Notes: generated by a model not told the origin, from the letters alone. DNA of 64,000 nt from an uncultured Roseburia sp. (GCA_910577925.1 CAJTOI010000010.1:37321-101320), one strand, 5' to 3'; shown: positions 54,328-63,658, numbered from the stretch's first letter. Made by a program: numbers and translations.

Positions 54328-55389
54328 CTAAGGCGTTCCCGCAGCGCCCTCCCCGGCCTCCGAGGCCTCCGTATCCGGCGCCTCCGCCTCCGTATCCGGC
54401 GCGGGCTCTTTGATTCCCTGTCTGTTTTTCAGAAAGATATATTCCCGCGCCGCATTCGCATCATCCGGGTAAAGCGTCACATACTCGGAAATCACGCCGA
54501 ATGCCCCGGCAAAATCGCCTGTCATCTCCATCGCGATAATCTGGTTCTGCATCAGCTCTCTCCGGCACTCTTCCTCTTCCATCGCAAGTCCCTGCTGCGC
54601 ATACGAAAGTGCGGCACTGTAATCACCTTTTGCCATCGCAAGCTCCGCCAACGCATTCATCGCACCGGCATCATCCGCCCCCTGCTCCACATAGGCCGCA
54701 TAATATTTTTCCGCGCCCTCCGTATCGCCGAGCTCCTCACACACCTGCGCCATCGTGAGATTTGCCTTCGGCTCCTTTTTTTCGAGCGCCGCGGCAAGCT
54801 CGGTCTTTGCGTTTTCGTACTGTCCAAGCAGGTAGTAAATCCTGCCCCGCGCCGCATTGTCCGCAGCGGTATCGCCTTTTACGTCAAACGCTTTATTTAA
54901 AAATTCTTCCCCGTCTTCTTTTAAATTATAAGCGCAGAGATTTTCGTAGACCGATATGTAAAGCTCATAATCCTCAGCCCGGTTTTCGGCCGCGCTCTCG
55001 TAAGCCTTTTTCGCCTCATCCGGCTGTCCCGCGGCCAGCAGCAGACAGCCGTACAGATACCAGGCATCCGCATTTTTCGGGTCGTAGTCGACAAGCGCTT
55101 TACACGTTTCGCGCGCGCCCTCAAGATCCGCCGCCGCATACTGCGCCGCCGCCTTGTAATAGCAGATATCAATCTCCGCCTCTCCCACGAAACCGCCGCA
55201 TTTGCCAAGCGCAGCGTCAAACGCTGCAACGGCCTCCTCATAGTTCCCGCTTTCCATTGCGGTTATGCCGATCTGCCGGTAGGAGAGTTCCTCCTCCCTG
55301 CCCTTGCCCCCGCAGCCGCACAGTGCGCTGCCCAAGAATATACCCGCCGCCAAAAATGCCGTAAATCGTCTGTTAAAATGGTACTTCAT
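54328..55389 (-). CDS. TPR-repeat lipoprotein
   Basis: A 353-residue exported lipoprotein. A basic start, a hydrophobic stretch and the lipobox LCGCG give the signal; the mature part is about six TPR units (AMESGNYEEAVAAFDAAL, ADAWYLYGCLLLAAGQPDEA, LGDTEGAEKYYAAYVEQG). The C-terminus is an acidic Pro/Glu/Ala tail with the repeated DTEAEAPDTEA. It should mediate protein contacts at the membrane surface; partner unknown. The promoter contains a palindromic spacer. Confidence 0.9.
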   Translation of the reverse strand: MKYHFNRRFTAFLAAGIFLGSALCGCGGKGREEELSYRQIGITAMESGNYEEAVAAFDAALGKCGGFVGEAEIDICYYKAAAQYAAADLEGARETCKALVDYDPKNADAWYLYGCLLLAAGQPDEAKKAYESAAENRAEDYELYISVYENLCAYNLKEDGEEFLNKAFDVKGDTAADNAARGRIYYLLGQYENAKTELAAALEKKEPKANLTMAQVCEELGDTEGAEKYYAAYVEQGADDAGAMNALAELAMAKGDYSAALSYAQQGLAMEEEECRRELMQNQIIAMEMTGDFAGAFGVISEYVTLYPDDANAAREYIFLKNRQGIKEPAPDTEAEAPDTEASEAGEGAAGTP

Positions 55390-55419
55390 AAACTCTCCTA
55401 ACTTGCTGTATTTATGAAA

Positions 55420-55448
55420 AGTATGAGGGATAATCCCTGCTCTGTCAA
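55420..55448 (-). promoter_or_regulatory. Promoter with palindromic spacer for the TPR lipoprotein
   Basis: On the minus strand TTGACA (55443-55448), 17 bases, CATACT (55420-55425). Within the spacer, AGGGATAATCCCT (55426-55438) is a perfect 13-base palindrome, well placed for a repressor. Confidence 0.75.
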
Positions 55449-55461
55449 GGCAAAAGCCGCA

Positions 55462-56439
55462 CTAGAGCACGTCGCAAAGAACCCGCATCACATTGCCCCG
55501 CGCAATCTGCTCAAGCTGTCCTTCGGACAGTCCCCTTTTGTGCAGTGCCGCAAACAGCCGCTCCATCTGTGTGCAGTCCGCAATCTCAAGCTCCCCCCGG
55601 ATGCCGTCAAAATCCGTGCCGATCCCCACGCATCCGATGCCGCCTTTATCGATAAAGCGCAGCACATGGTCGCACATGCGCGCAATCCGGCTGACTTCAT
55701 CCTCCGTGTCCGCATTTAGAAAATGCGGCGCGAAATTAATGCCCGCCACGCCGCCGGACTCCGCTAAGACGCGTATCATCTCATCGGTCAGATTGCGGGT
55801 CGAAGGAGACAGCGCCCGGCAGTTTGAATGCGATGCCACAAACGGCTTTTTCGACACATCCGCCACATCGTAAAAGCCGCCGTCCGACAGGTGCGAGACG
55901 TCCACAATCATTCCGAGCTCATTCATATAGCCCACGGCCTCTTTTCCGAAATCGGTCAGTCCGCGCCGCATCTCCTCCGGATTTGCGGCGTGAGGCCAAC
56001 CGAAGCAGTTCGCGTCGTTCCAGGTCAGCGTCATCAGCCGCACACCCATATCATAGTATTCTTTTATTTTCTCAAGCTTCCCGTCCGCGACACTGCCGTT
56101 TTCAATCGTCAGAAATGCGGAAATCTTCCCCGCACGCTGATTTTCCAATAAATCCTCATAAGAGCGGGCCGGCGCCATATAATCGCTGCAGGCCTCCATC
56201 GTGTTCCGGTAGATTTCATACATCATGTGCAAAAGCTCTGAAAGCGCCGGCATTTTTTCCTGTCCGAACCATTCCGGTTCCGTTCTCTGCGGCAGAAACA
56301 TTGCAAAAAACTGCGCCGCCGCGCCGCTCCGGCGCAGGCGGGCAGCGTCAACCATCGTTCCCGCAAGATGCTCCACCGTGTCCTTTCGGCGCGCCAGCGC
56401 CTCCGCTAACGTATCGCAGTGCATATCGATATACTTCAT
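55462..56439 (-). CDS. Membrane dipeptidase, family M19
   Basis: A zinc dipeptidase of 325 residues. The first metal ligands are in MHCDT (H7, D9), the bridging Glu is in FLTIENGSVAD, and the later histidines are in IVDVSHLSDGGFYD and FVASHSNCRA. M19 enzymes cut dipeptides, including D-containing ones and beta-lactams. No signal peptide, so cytoplasmic. It overlaps the end of the GNAT gene by four bases (ATGA). Confidence 0.93.
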   Translation of the reverse strand: MKYIDMHCDTLAEALARRKDTVEHLAGTMVDAARLRRSGAAAQFFAMFLPQRTEPEWFGQEKMPALSELLHMMYEIYRNTMEACSDYMAPARSYEDLLENQRAGKISAFLTIENGSVADGKLEKIKEYYDMGVRLMTLTWNDANCFGWPHAANPEEMRRGLTDFGKEAVGYMNELGMIVDVSHLSDGGFYDVADVSKKPFVASHSNCRALSPSTRNLTDEMIRVLAESGGVAGINFAPHFLNADTEDEVSRIARMCDHVLRFIDKGGIGCVGIGTDFDGIRGELEIADCTQMERLFAALHKRGLSEGQLEQIARGNVMRVLCDVL

Positions 56440-57215
56440 AAATTCTCCTTTCCCACATCCGCCATCTCGTATACGGTATACGTATGACTATAGCGATAGC
56501 CGAGCTTTTTTGCAAGCGCCGCGGACCATTTGTTCTGCGCATCCCAGCTCGGATACAGACCGCGCTCTAAGCACTCCAGAATGAGCTTTGCCCCCGCGGC
56601 ATACGCAAGCCCCTTTCTGCGGTATTCCTCTTTTGTGTCAATCTCGATCTCGATCCCGCCGAGATAGCCGGCGTAGGACGACGCGCCCGAGACAATCTCC
56701 CCTTCTCTTAAAATCACCGCGCCGAGTCCGTGCGCACGGTACGCGTCATAGCCGTCATAACAGGACACCAGGTCCCTGCACCACGGGATTTTCCCGCACT
56801 GTAAAAAAAGCGCCTCGTCTATCATCTTCATCCGGTATTCTCCCGGCAGTGCGGATGCGGCCGCCTTCAGCGCTTTCCGGTCAAACACGTCCGGCTCCTT
56901 ATAAAACGCATACCGCTCGGTCTTTTTTACGCTTCCTCCCAGGCACGATTCGATCCGTCTGCACCAGTCCTCATTCTGCGGTACCAGAATCAGAAAGTCC
57001 TTCCCGGCGCAGGCGCGCACATCGGAAAGAAACGTCTCCTTCGGCACGCCCGCAAAAAAACAGAAATCACCCAGCAGCGCCGCCGCGGACACCGGATTTT
57101 CCGTATCATCTGCATAGATGCGCCCCATCACGTTCTGCAGGCAGGACCAGATTAAGGTTTCCTGCCAGTCTCCGAAAATCGGGCGCGCCTTCTCTGTCTG
57201 CTTTAATTCATACAT
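56436..57215 (-). CDS. GNAT acetyltransferase, ZmaR-like two-part protein
   Basis: A 259-residue acetyltransferase. The N-terminal part (LIWSCLQNVMGRIYADD, FLILVPQNEDWCRRIE) is a GNAT-like lid found in zwittermicin A resistance-type proteins. The C-terminal GNAT core has the acetyl-CoA loop TKEEYRRKGLAYAAGAKLIL and WDAQNKWSAALAKKLGYRYS. The acetyl acceptor cannot be read; resistance is only inferred from the family. The start at MYELKQTE was chosen because AGGTGA lies just upstream; a longer ORF overlaps a terminator. It is coupled to the dipeptidase. Confidence 0.87.
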   Translation of the reverse strand: MYELKQTEKARPIFGDWQETLIWSCLQNVMGRIYADDTENPVSAAALLGDFCFFAGVPKETFLSDVRACAGKDFLILVPQNEDWCRRIESCLGGSVKKTERYAFYKEPDVFDRKALKAAASALPGEYRMKMIDEALFLQCGKIPWCRDLVSCYDGYDAYRAHGLGAVILREGEIVSGASSYAGYLGGIEIEIDTKEEYRRKGLAYAAGAKLILECLERGLYPSWDAQNKWSAALAKKLGYRYSHTYTVYEMADVGKENL

Positions 57216-57307
57216 TCGTTTCACCTGCTTTCCTTTCTGTTGCCAACTGCAATTGTACCATACTTTCATGTTTTCAGATAGATTTTCAGAAAGCAAATTA
57301 GTCCAAC

Positions 57308-57350
57308 AAGAACCCTCAAATCCGTAAGAATCTGAGAGTTCTTTTTTCAT
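57308..57350. terminator. Hairpin after the DUF4340 remnant
   Basis: AAGAACCCTCAAATC and its near-complement form a stem; TTTTTT follows on the plus strand and TTCTTGTT on the minus strand. It lies between the DUF4340 remnant and the GNAT gene. Confidence 0.55.
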
Positions 57351-57394
57351 ACCGGGTACCGTCATTGCCCTGGCGCCCATAGAATCTTTTATTT

Positions 57395-58209
57395 CTAATT
57401 CAGTACAATGGCATTTACTGCCTCCACTAAATCCACAACTTTACTTCTTGTCACAAGGGCTGTCGGTTCACCGTCCACTACAGCCATACAGAAATCCCCG
57501 TCCCGCCGGTACAGACCGATATGTACGGTCGGATCATTTTCATCATTCAAATGAAGCGTCATGCTGAGTTCTTCTTTCGCACCGATTTCCTCGTTCTTAA
57601 ATTCCGTTGCCGTAAGCGCTGCAAGAGCCGTCCGGAAATCATCTACCGCAATCTCTTCTTCTCCATAGGACCATACGGTTTCTTCCCCTTCTTTCCCGGA
57701 GGTCAGGGTATATGTCTCGCCCTCCAGTGAAATATCGACCTGAGTTACCTTGTCAAAATCAGCCCGGAAAATCTCCTGATGGCGCAGTTCGTTGTAAGAT
57801 ACTGCCATTAACGATTCATATTCCGTTTCTGTGATCTCATAGATAATCTGAGACTCGCCAATCCGTACATAGGCAGGCACAGATTCCTCCTCCGATTCAT
57901 AATCATCCGACGTATCTGTTTCTTCCGAAGGCTCCTCCTCTTTCACTTTGGCCTTTTCTTCGGCGGATCTGGAAATATGCAGGACAAAAGTTTTAACTTC
58001 TTCTGCTTCCTCGTCCGTGCTGTCATCATCCCCCGCATCCTCTTTTGGCGCCATGTACCGCACCGTCGCTGTCAGTTCCGGATTATCCAGTCCATAAACG
58101 GCCAGTTCTTCTTCTGTTGCATTGTATGACACATAATTGCCCAGCCCCAGACTGCCGATAGAGGCAAGATAACTCTTTACGGTATCCGTATCCAGAGGCA
58201 GATGCCCAT
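57395..58209 (-). pseudogene. C-terminal part of a DUF4340 protein, cut at its start
   Basis: The frame beginning near 58209 reads GHLPLDTDTVKSYLASIGSL then YNATEEELAVYGLDNPELTA, with DUF4340-type repeats through VEAVNAIVLN at the end. DUF4340 proteins normally start with a membrane anchor and belong to GldG-type ABC transport operons. Here the anchor and first domain are missing and the frame runs straight into a response regulator fragment. Internal GTG at 58132 could still start a product, but no good site precedes it. Confidence 0.75.
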
Positions 58210-58211
58210 TC

Positions 58212-58376
58212 AGGCATCATAATATCTAAAACAAGTCCGTCGTATTCTCCTGTGCGGGCATATTCCAGAGCTTCTTTTCCGTCGGACACCCCATCCGCAC
58301 TGAACTTGTTCAAAGCAAAAATATGCAGCAAAGATTTCAGCAATCTGGTATCATCCTCTGCAATTAATATTTTCAT
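58212..58376 (-). pseudogene. N-terminal fragment of an OmpR-type response regulator
   Basis: The first 55 codons are a normal receiver start (MKILIAEDDTRLLKSLLHIF) up to the phosphoacceptor strand LVLDIMMPE, and then the sequence switches to DUF4340 out of frame and stops at 58083. The rest of the receiver and the DNA-binding domain are lost. GGAG lies nine bases before the start and an extended -10 lies upstream, so the promoter survived a deletion. Confidence 0.8.
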
Positions 58377-58407
58377 TTATTTTACTCCAATCCGGTATAC
58401 TGCCTCT

Positions 58408-58416
58408 ATTATAACA
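58408..58416 (-). promoter_or_regulatory. Extended -10 promoter of the response regulator fragment
   Basis: TGTTATAAT on the minus strand, about 35 bases before the ATG at 58376, with a weak -35. Confidence 0.5.
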
Positions 58417-58534
58417 CCCCTTCCTAAAGCTGCGCTAAAGGTTTTCCTCATTCAACAAAATATCACGGATCGTCTGCATAGACAGATCTGTAGATGCTAT
58501 ATCATTACTTCGGCAGCAGCCATCTTTTATCAGA

Positions 58535-58566
58535 TAAAAAACGGCATAGCCCGCAAGCCATGCCGT
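58535..58566 (-). terminator. Terminator after the second glgP
   Basis: ACGGCATGGCTTGCGGGCTATGCCGT folds into a stem and is followed on the minus strand by TTTTTATC, 48 bases past the gene. Confidence 0.88.
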
Positions 58567-58613
58567 TTCCGAAAACAGTTTCAATATTATCTTATTCTAT
58601 ATACCGCTGTCTT

Positions 58614-60872
58614 TTACAGATGCCAGATATCTTTGTTGTACTGCTCGATCGTCCGGTCTGACGAGAAGAAGCCTGACTGGCTGATATTGACAAGCATCTT
58701 TTTCGCCCACGCCATGCGGTCCTCGTAGTCTGCGTAGATGCGTTCTTTTGTCGCAGCATAGTCCTTAAAATCCGGAAGCGTCATAAACCAGTCTTTATTC
58801 AGAAGCTCACGGTAGAGACGCTCTAAATTCTCTCTGCATCCGACCGCCATCAGCTCGTCACTGATGATAAAGTCGACGGCACGCTTGATATCCGCATCCT
58901 TCTCGTAGTATTCTCTGGACACATAATCCGCTTTTTCGTAACGCTCGATTACCTGCTCGGAACTCTCGCCGAAAATGTAGATATTGTCATCTCCGACAAA
59001 CTGGTGCATCTCCACGTTTGCCCCGTCCATCGTTCCGATCGCGACCGCGCCGTTTAACATAAATTTCATGTTCGAGGTACCCGATGCCTCCTTGGATGCA
59101 AGAGAAATCTGCTCATGGATATCCGCCGCCGGAATTAATTTTTCCGCAAGCGTCACATTGTAATTCTCCACCATCACGACTTTCAGATACGGCGCAACCT
59201 CTGGGTCTTTGCTGATCACTTCCTGCAGGCAGAGAATCAGATGGATGATATCCTTTGCGATCACATAGGCCGGAGCCGCCTTCGCGCCGAACATAACGGT
59301 AATCGGGCGCGCCGGTTTTTTGCCCGCTTTAATCTCAAAATATTTGTGAATCACATACAGTGCGTTCATCTGCTGACGCTTATACTCGTGCAGACGCTTA
59401 ATCTGGATGTCAAAAACAGAATTTTCGTCCAGCGTGATGCCCTGCGTCTTTGCGAGATATTCTTTGAGTTCTGCCTTTTTCGCCGTCTTTACATCTAAAA
59501 GGCGCTGCAGCACCGCCTCGTCGTTCACCAGCGCACCGAGCTTTTCAAGCTCTTTTGCATCCTTCTTAAATCCGTCGCCGATCAGAGACTCGATCAGCTC
59601 GGCAAGCTCGTGGTTGCAGTGCAGCAGCCAGCGGCGGAACGTGATTCCGTTTGTCTTATTATTGAATTTCTCCGGGTAAATCTTATAAAAGTGATTGAGC
59701 TCGGAGTTCTTCAAAATCTCGGTGTGAAGATAGGCGACACCGTTTACGCTGTAGCCGTAATGGATATCCATATGCGCCATATGCACCCGTTTTTCACCGT
59801 CAATAATCGCAACGGACGGATCGTCGTATTTCCTTGCCACGCGGCTGTTTAACTCATAGATAATCGGCAGAAGCTGCGGCACCGCTTTCTCTAAGAAATG
59901 CATCGGCCACTTCTCGAGCGCCTCCGCCAGAATCGTGTGGTTTGTGTACGCGCAGGTCTTTGACACGATCTCAATCGCCTCGTCCATCAGGATGCCGCGC
60001 TCCATCAAAAGGCGGATCAGCTCCGGGATTACCATACTCGGATGCGTATCGTTAATCTGAACCGCCGCGTATTCATACAGCTTATGCAGATCACCGCCGC
60101 GCGCAAGCGTCTCGTCGATAATCAGTCTCGCCCCGTTGCTCACCATAAAATACTGCTGATATACCCTGAGAATCCTTCCGGCATCGTCGGAGTCATCCGG
60201 GTAGAGAAACAGTGTGAGTCTGCGCGGGATATCCTCCTTGTCAAAATCGATGCCGTCGCCCGACAATGTCTCGTCCACCGTCTCCACGTCAAACAGATGC
60301 AGCTTTGTCGTGCGGTTCTCATAACCGATCACATCGATGTCATACATTCTTGACTGTAAGGTAAATCCTCCGAAGGAAATCGGGTAGGTCACATCCGTTT
60401 TCGTCAGCCAGCTCTCCTTCTCAATCCACGGATTCGGCGTCTCGCGCTGTAAATTCTTGTCAAACACCTGCTTAAACAGACCGTAGTGATAGTTTAATCC
60501 CACGCCGTCGCCGTTTAAACCGAGACTTGCAATCGAATCGAGGAAGCACGCCGCAAGACGTCCGAGACCGCCGTTTCCGAGAGACGGCTCCGGCTCGACC
60601 TCTTCCACCTCGGCAAGGCTTTTCCCGTTTTCTGCCAGAAGCGCCTTTACGTCCTCATAGATGCCCAGATTAATCAGATTGTTTGATAAAAGTTTTCCGA
60701 TTAAGAACTCCGCGGAGATGTAATACAGCTTCCGCTTTCCTTCGTTGCTCTCCTTTTCCTTTGCCATGTCTTTCGTCATCGCGAGCAGCGCATAATAAAG
60801 CTCCTCGTTTGTGCACGCGCCGATCTCTTTTTGATATTTCTCCGTTACCGCCTTCTGTAAATCCATACTCAT
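58614..60872 (-). CDS. Glycogen/starch/alpha-glucan phosphorylase (second copy)
   Basis: A second GT35 phosphorylase, 752 residues, shorter than the copy at 12919-15390. It has YYISAEFLIGKLLSNNL, GNGGLGRLAACFLDSIASLG and the PLP region EASGTSNMKFMLNG. In the first copy this reads GTGNMKF. It differs enough to suggest separate roles, such as maltodextrin versus glycogen. The start is uncertain: AAAGGAG lies 13 bases before the chosen ATG and only one base before an ATG four codons earlier (60884). A TATAAT (60987-60992) with weak -35 lies upstream. Divergent from an AraC gene. Confidence 0.95.
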   Translation of the reverse strand: MSMDLQKAVTEKYQKEIGACTNEELYYALLAMTKDMAKEKESNEGKRKLYYISAEFLIGKLLSNNLINLGIYEDVKALLAENGKSLAEVEEVEPEPSLGNGGLGRLAACFLDSIASLGLNGDGVGLNYHYGLFKQVFDKNLQRETPNPWIEKESWLTKTDVTYPISFGGFTLQSRMYDIDVIGYENRTTKLHLFDVETVDETLSGDGIDFDKEDIPRRLTLFLYPDDSDDAGRILRVYQQYFMVSNGARLIIDETLARGGDLHKLYEYAAVQINDTHPSMVIPELIRLLMERGILMDEAIEIVSKTCAYTNHTILAEALEKWPMHFLEKAVPQLLPIIYELNSRVARKYDDPSVAIIDGEKRVHMAHMDIHYGYSVNGVAYLHTEILKNSELNHFYKIYPEKFNNKTNGITFRRWLLHCNHELAELIESLIGDGFKKDAKELEKLGALVNDEAVLQRLLDVKTAKKAELKEYLAKTQGITLDENSVFDIQIKRLHEYKRQQMNALYVIHKYFEIKAGKKPARPITVMFGAKAAPAYVIAKDIIHLILCLQEVISKDPEVAPYLKVVMVENYNVTLAEKLIPAADIHEQISLASKEASGTSNMKFMLNGAVAIGTMDGANVEMHQFVGDDNIYIFGESSEQVIERYEKADYVSREYYEKDADIKRAVDFIISDELMAVGCRENLERLYRELLNKDWFMTLPDFKDYAATKERIYADYEDRMAWAKKMLVNISQSGFFSSDRTIEQYNKDIWHL

Positions 60873-61013
60873 GTTTGCAACCATGCTCCTTTCTTGGTGT
60901 GCGGATTCTGCCGCCGCAGGCGGCGCAGACAACACATTTGAATGTATTCGCAGTTCTGTCAAAGTACGTATTTCCGTCATGCTGTTATTATATGCATTTC
61001 TTTTCGGTTTTTC

Positions 61014-61043
61014 TTGTAAAATACGGCACAAAAGTGGTACAAT
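61014..61043 (+). promoter_or_regulatory. Promoter of the divergent AraC gene, predicted leaderless
   Basis: TTGTAA (61014-61019), 18 bases, TACAAT (61038-61043). The ATG is at 61050, six to seven bases past the -10, so transcription should start at or next to the ATG and leave no room for a ribosome binding site. Confidence 0.65.
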
Positions 61044-61049
61044 CCTATC

Positions 61050-61928
61050 ATGAACATTTTAGAATACGAAAACTATCAGGAAAAGAAATCGCACGGGGAT
61101 CCCCTGTTCCCCTATATCACCTACCCCTGCTCGATTCCGCTCGACTTTCTCCACGTGCCGCTCCACTGGCACGACGAGGTGGAGATCATCTATGTCAAAA
61201 AGGGCTGCGGCACTATCACGGTCGATTTCTCGCCCTGCCGTGTGACGGCGGGGACGATCGTGCTCATCATCCCGGGCCGGCTTCACTCCATCGAACAGTA
61301 CGGAGAGGACTGCATGGAATACGAAAATATTATTTTCCACCCCAGTATCCTTTTGTCCCGGAATGCCGACGCGAGCAGCACCGATATCTTGCAGCCGTTG
61401 TTTTCGGGCAGCCTCTCGCTGCCGCTGCTCTATACGCCGGAATCCGAGGGCTACCTGGAGCTGTCCGCCTGCATTGACGCCAACGACGAGATCAGCCGCA
61501 CGCATCCGAAGGGCTACCCGCTCTTTATCAAGAGCCAGCTCTTCATGCTCTTTTTTCTGCTGTACAACCACTGCGGCGTGAAAGAACATCCGGGAAAACC
61601 GCGCAAGTCCTTAGAGAAAATGAAACTCGTGCTCAAATACATCGAAAATCATTATATGGACAAAATTACGATTGAGGAGATCGCCGCAAAAGCCGGCTTA
61701 AGCCAGTCCCATTTTATGAAATACTTTAAAAACACGATGGGCGCTTCCTTTACCTGCTATCTCAACGAGTACCGCCTGATTATGGCGTCGAGGCTTCTGG
61801 TGTCCTCGGACTCCTCGATTTTGGATATCGCGGCGGAGGTGGGCTTCGACAATCTGTCGTACTTCAACCGCAGGTTTAAAAAGCGTTTTTCCCAGACACC
61901 CCGGGAATACCGAAAGGAGCATACATGA
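61050..61928 (+). CDS. AraC-family transcriptional regulator with N-terminal cupin
   Basis: A 292-residue regulator. Residues 38-85 form the ligand-binding cupin (PLHWHDEVEIIYVKKGCG, IIPGRLHSIEQYG); residues 190-290 hold two helix-turn-helix units (IEEIAAKAGLSQSHFMKYF, ILDIAAEVGFDNLSYFNRRF) and the family ending RFSQTPREYRK. It is divergent from the second glgP and may control it, though the usual target of this group is sugar uptake genes. No ribosome binding site; a leaderless mRNA is predicted. It overlaps the LspA-like gene (ATGA). Confidence 0.93.
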   Translation: MNILEYENYQEKKSHGDPLFPYITYPCSIPLDFLHVPLHWHDEVEIIYVKKGCGTITVDFSPCRVTAGTIVLIIPGRLHSIEQYGEDCMEYENIIFHPSILLSRNADASSTDILQPLFSGSLSLPLLYTPESEGYLELSACIDANDEISRTHPKGYPLFIKSQLFMLFFLLYNHCGVKEHPGKPRKSLEKMKLVLKYIENHYMDKITIEEIAAKAGLSQSHFMKYFKNTMGASFTCYLNEYRLIMASRLLVSSDSSILDIAAEVGFDNLSYFNRRFKKRFSQTPREYRKEHT

Positions 61929-62374
61929 TCTACCCGATTCTCACCGCCGGCATCTTCGTTCTCGACTCCGCCGTCAAATATTTCGCCGACAAACGGCTCG
62001 ACGAACACACAAAACACCCGCGGTTTTTCGGACTGCTGACACTCGAAAAATATTACAACCGCGGCGCGGCGCTCGGCTTTCTCTCCGGACGTCCGAAGCT
62101 TCTTCGCGGGCTTCAGGCCGTCCTGATGTTTGCGGTCGCAGCCGCATACGGTTTTCTATTACGGCTTCCGGGAAAGCCTCTCGCAAAGACTGGAATGGCG
62201 CTGCTCGCCGGCGGAGGCGCCAGCAATTTTCTCGACCGGTGCACAAGGGGCTATGTCGTCGACTATTTTCATCTGAACATAGGACCGAAACGTTTCAGAC
62301 GCGTGATCTATAATATCTCCGACCTCTGCATCTTCATCGGCTCCGTGCTGACCGTATTCGGCGCGGAAGAATAA
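61925..62374 (+). CDS. Signal peptidase II (LspA)-like membrane protein
   Basis: A 149-residue protein with about four membrane segments. It keeps the LspA motifs: KYYNRGAALGFL, GGGASNFLDRCTRGYVVDYF with one catalytic Asp, and YNISDLCIFIGS with the second. LspA trims prolipoproteins. The sequence is divergent and the context (AraC, PAP2) unlike the usual ileS-lspA-rluD, so this may be a paralogue with its own substrate. AAAGGAG precedes the start, which overlaps the AraC stop. Confidence 0.85.
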   Translation: MIYPILTAGIFVLDSAVKYFADKRLDEHTKHPRFFGLLTLEKYYNRGAALGFLSGRPKLLRGLQAVLMFAVAAAYGFLLRLPGKPLAKTGMALLAGGGASNFLDRCTRGYVVDYFHLNIGPKRFRRVIYNISDLCIFIGSVLTVFGAEE

Positions 62375-62406
62375 ACGGACATCGCTTTTATCGGGAAAGG
62401 AATCCT

Positions 62407-62895
62407 ATGACAAAAGAAACTTATCTGAAACTCACAAAACCCGTGCGGGAAAACAAAAAAAAAGCCAGACTCCTCTCCCTTGTCAACGGAGTTCTGACTT
62501 CCTTTGTATTTGTGCTCTATCCGGTTTTCCTGCTGCTGCTCTACGCGGAGCGGCACCCGCTTCTGCCGCGGGCAATTTTGATTCCCGGCATTTCCTTCGC
62601 CGCCGTCAGCGTGTTCCGCGCCGTCGTCAACGTGCCGCGGCCCTACGAAAAATTCAATCTGCCGCCGGCGCTCGGCAAAGACACCAAAGGGAAATCTTTT
62701 CCCAGCCGGCACGTTTTTTCCATTTACATTATCGCGATGACCGTCCTGTATGTCTACCCGGATGCCGGCCTGCTGCTCGGCATCCTGGGACTTGTTCTCG
62801 CCGTCATCCGCGTTGTCGGCGGCGTCCACGAGCCCCGGGACGTCATCGCGGGCGCGCTTTTCGGCATCTTCTGCGGCCTGTTCTACTACCTCTGA
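62407..62895 (+). CDS. PAP2-family lipid phosphatase
   Basis: A 162-residue protein with four to five membrane segments. Phosphatase motifs are KKKA with NVPRPYEKF (motif 1), SFPSRHVFS (motif 2, His) and VVGGVHEPRDVIAG (motif 3, His). Family members remove phosphate from phosphatidic acid, undecaprenyl diphosphate or related lipids at the membrane. AAAGGA lies before the start. It follows the LspA-like gene by 32 bases and its end overlaps the convergent MATE fragment by 10 bases. Confidence 0.9.
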   Translation: MTKETYLKLTKPVRENKKKARLLSLVNGVLTSFVFVLYPVFLLLLYAERHPLLPRAILIPGISFAAVSVFRAVVNVPRPYEKFNLPPALGKDTKGKSFPSRHVFSIYIIAMTVLYVYPDAGLLLGILGLVLAVIRVVGGVHEPRDVIAGALFGIFCGLFYYL

Positions 62896-63461
62896 CAGAG
62901 CTCTGGCGCCGGGATCTTCCGCTTCCATGCCGCGCACAGCGCCGCCCCGACCAGCAGTGACAGCATATCCGTAAGCGGCGCCGTATAAATCACGCCGTTT
63001 AGGCCGAACAGCATATTCAGTCCAAAAAGTATCGGCAGATAAAGAACCCCCTTATCAAGCAGTGCCACAAGCGTGGCATAGGACGCTTTTCCCGTGGACT
63101 GCAAAAACATAGTGCACAGCTGATACAGTCCGTAAAGCGGCCCCAGCAGCATGGAGGCGGTAACCATCCGCTCCCCCAGCAGAATCACTTCCTCATGCTC
63201 GATGAACATTGCCGTCAGCTGGCTTTTTCCCAGCAGGCACCCAATCGTCAGAAGACCTCCCACAACGACCGCGAGAATCCCGAGATTTCTTATGATGCGG
63301 TACATTCTCTTATATGTCCCGGCCCCGAAATTATAAGAAATCGCAGGCTGCATGCCCATGCAAAGCCCCATTGCCACCATAGATACCACCATGGAAACTT
63401 TTCCCGCAACTCCGCTTGCCGCCACCGCAACAGAGCCGTATCCGGCCAGCACATGGTTCAT
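62886..63461 (-). pseudogene. MATE-family efflux transporter, C-terminal half only
   Basis: The 191-residue frame matches only the second half of a MATE transporter (normally about 450 residues): VAMGLCMGMQPAISYNFGAG, then ASMLLGPLYGLYQLCTMFLQ and VLYLPILFGLNMLFGLNGVI, about six membrane segments. A stop lies in frame a dozen codons upstream, so the first half has been lost. Oddly, GGAGG lies seven bases before the ATG, so a half-protein may still be made. Confidence 0.8.
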
Positions 63462-63528
63462 AAACAGTCCTCCTTTACGCCGCCGTATCTTTTACGGTAT
63501 TAGGGTCGTCGTAGGTTTCTGATAGGCA

Positions 63529-63562
63529 AAAGAAACGGCGGCTCTGAAAATCAAAGCCGCCG
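63529..63562 (-). terminator. Terminator after the ABC ATPase fragment
   Basis: CGGCGGCT (63555-63562 side) pairs with AGCCGCCG around an 11-base loop, followed on the minus strand by TTTCTTTT. A second hairpin with CGACGGC arms lies at 63597-63620. The 63462-63658 gap holds only these. Confidence 0.75.
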
Positions 63563-63658
63563 GAATAGAATAGGCATGAAAATATGTCTGCTTTTCGACG
63601 GCTTTTTTTCTTTGCCGTCGTCCGGCAGATTGCATTTTTATTCGGCTAAATGGTGTGG

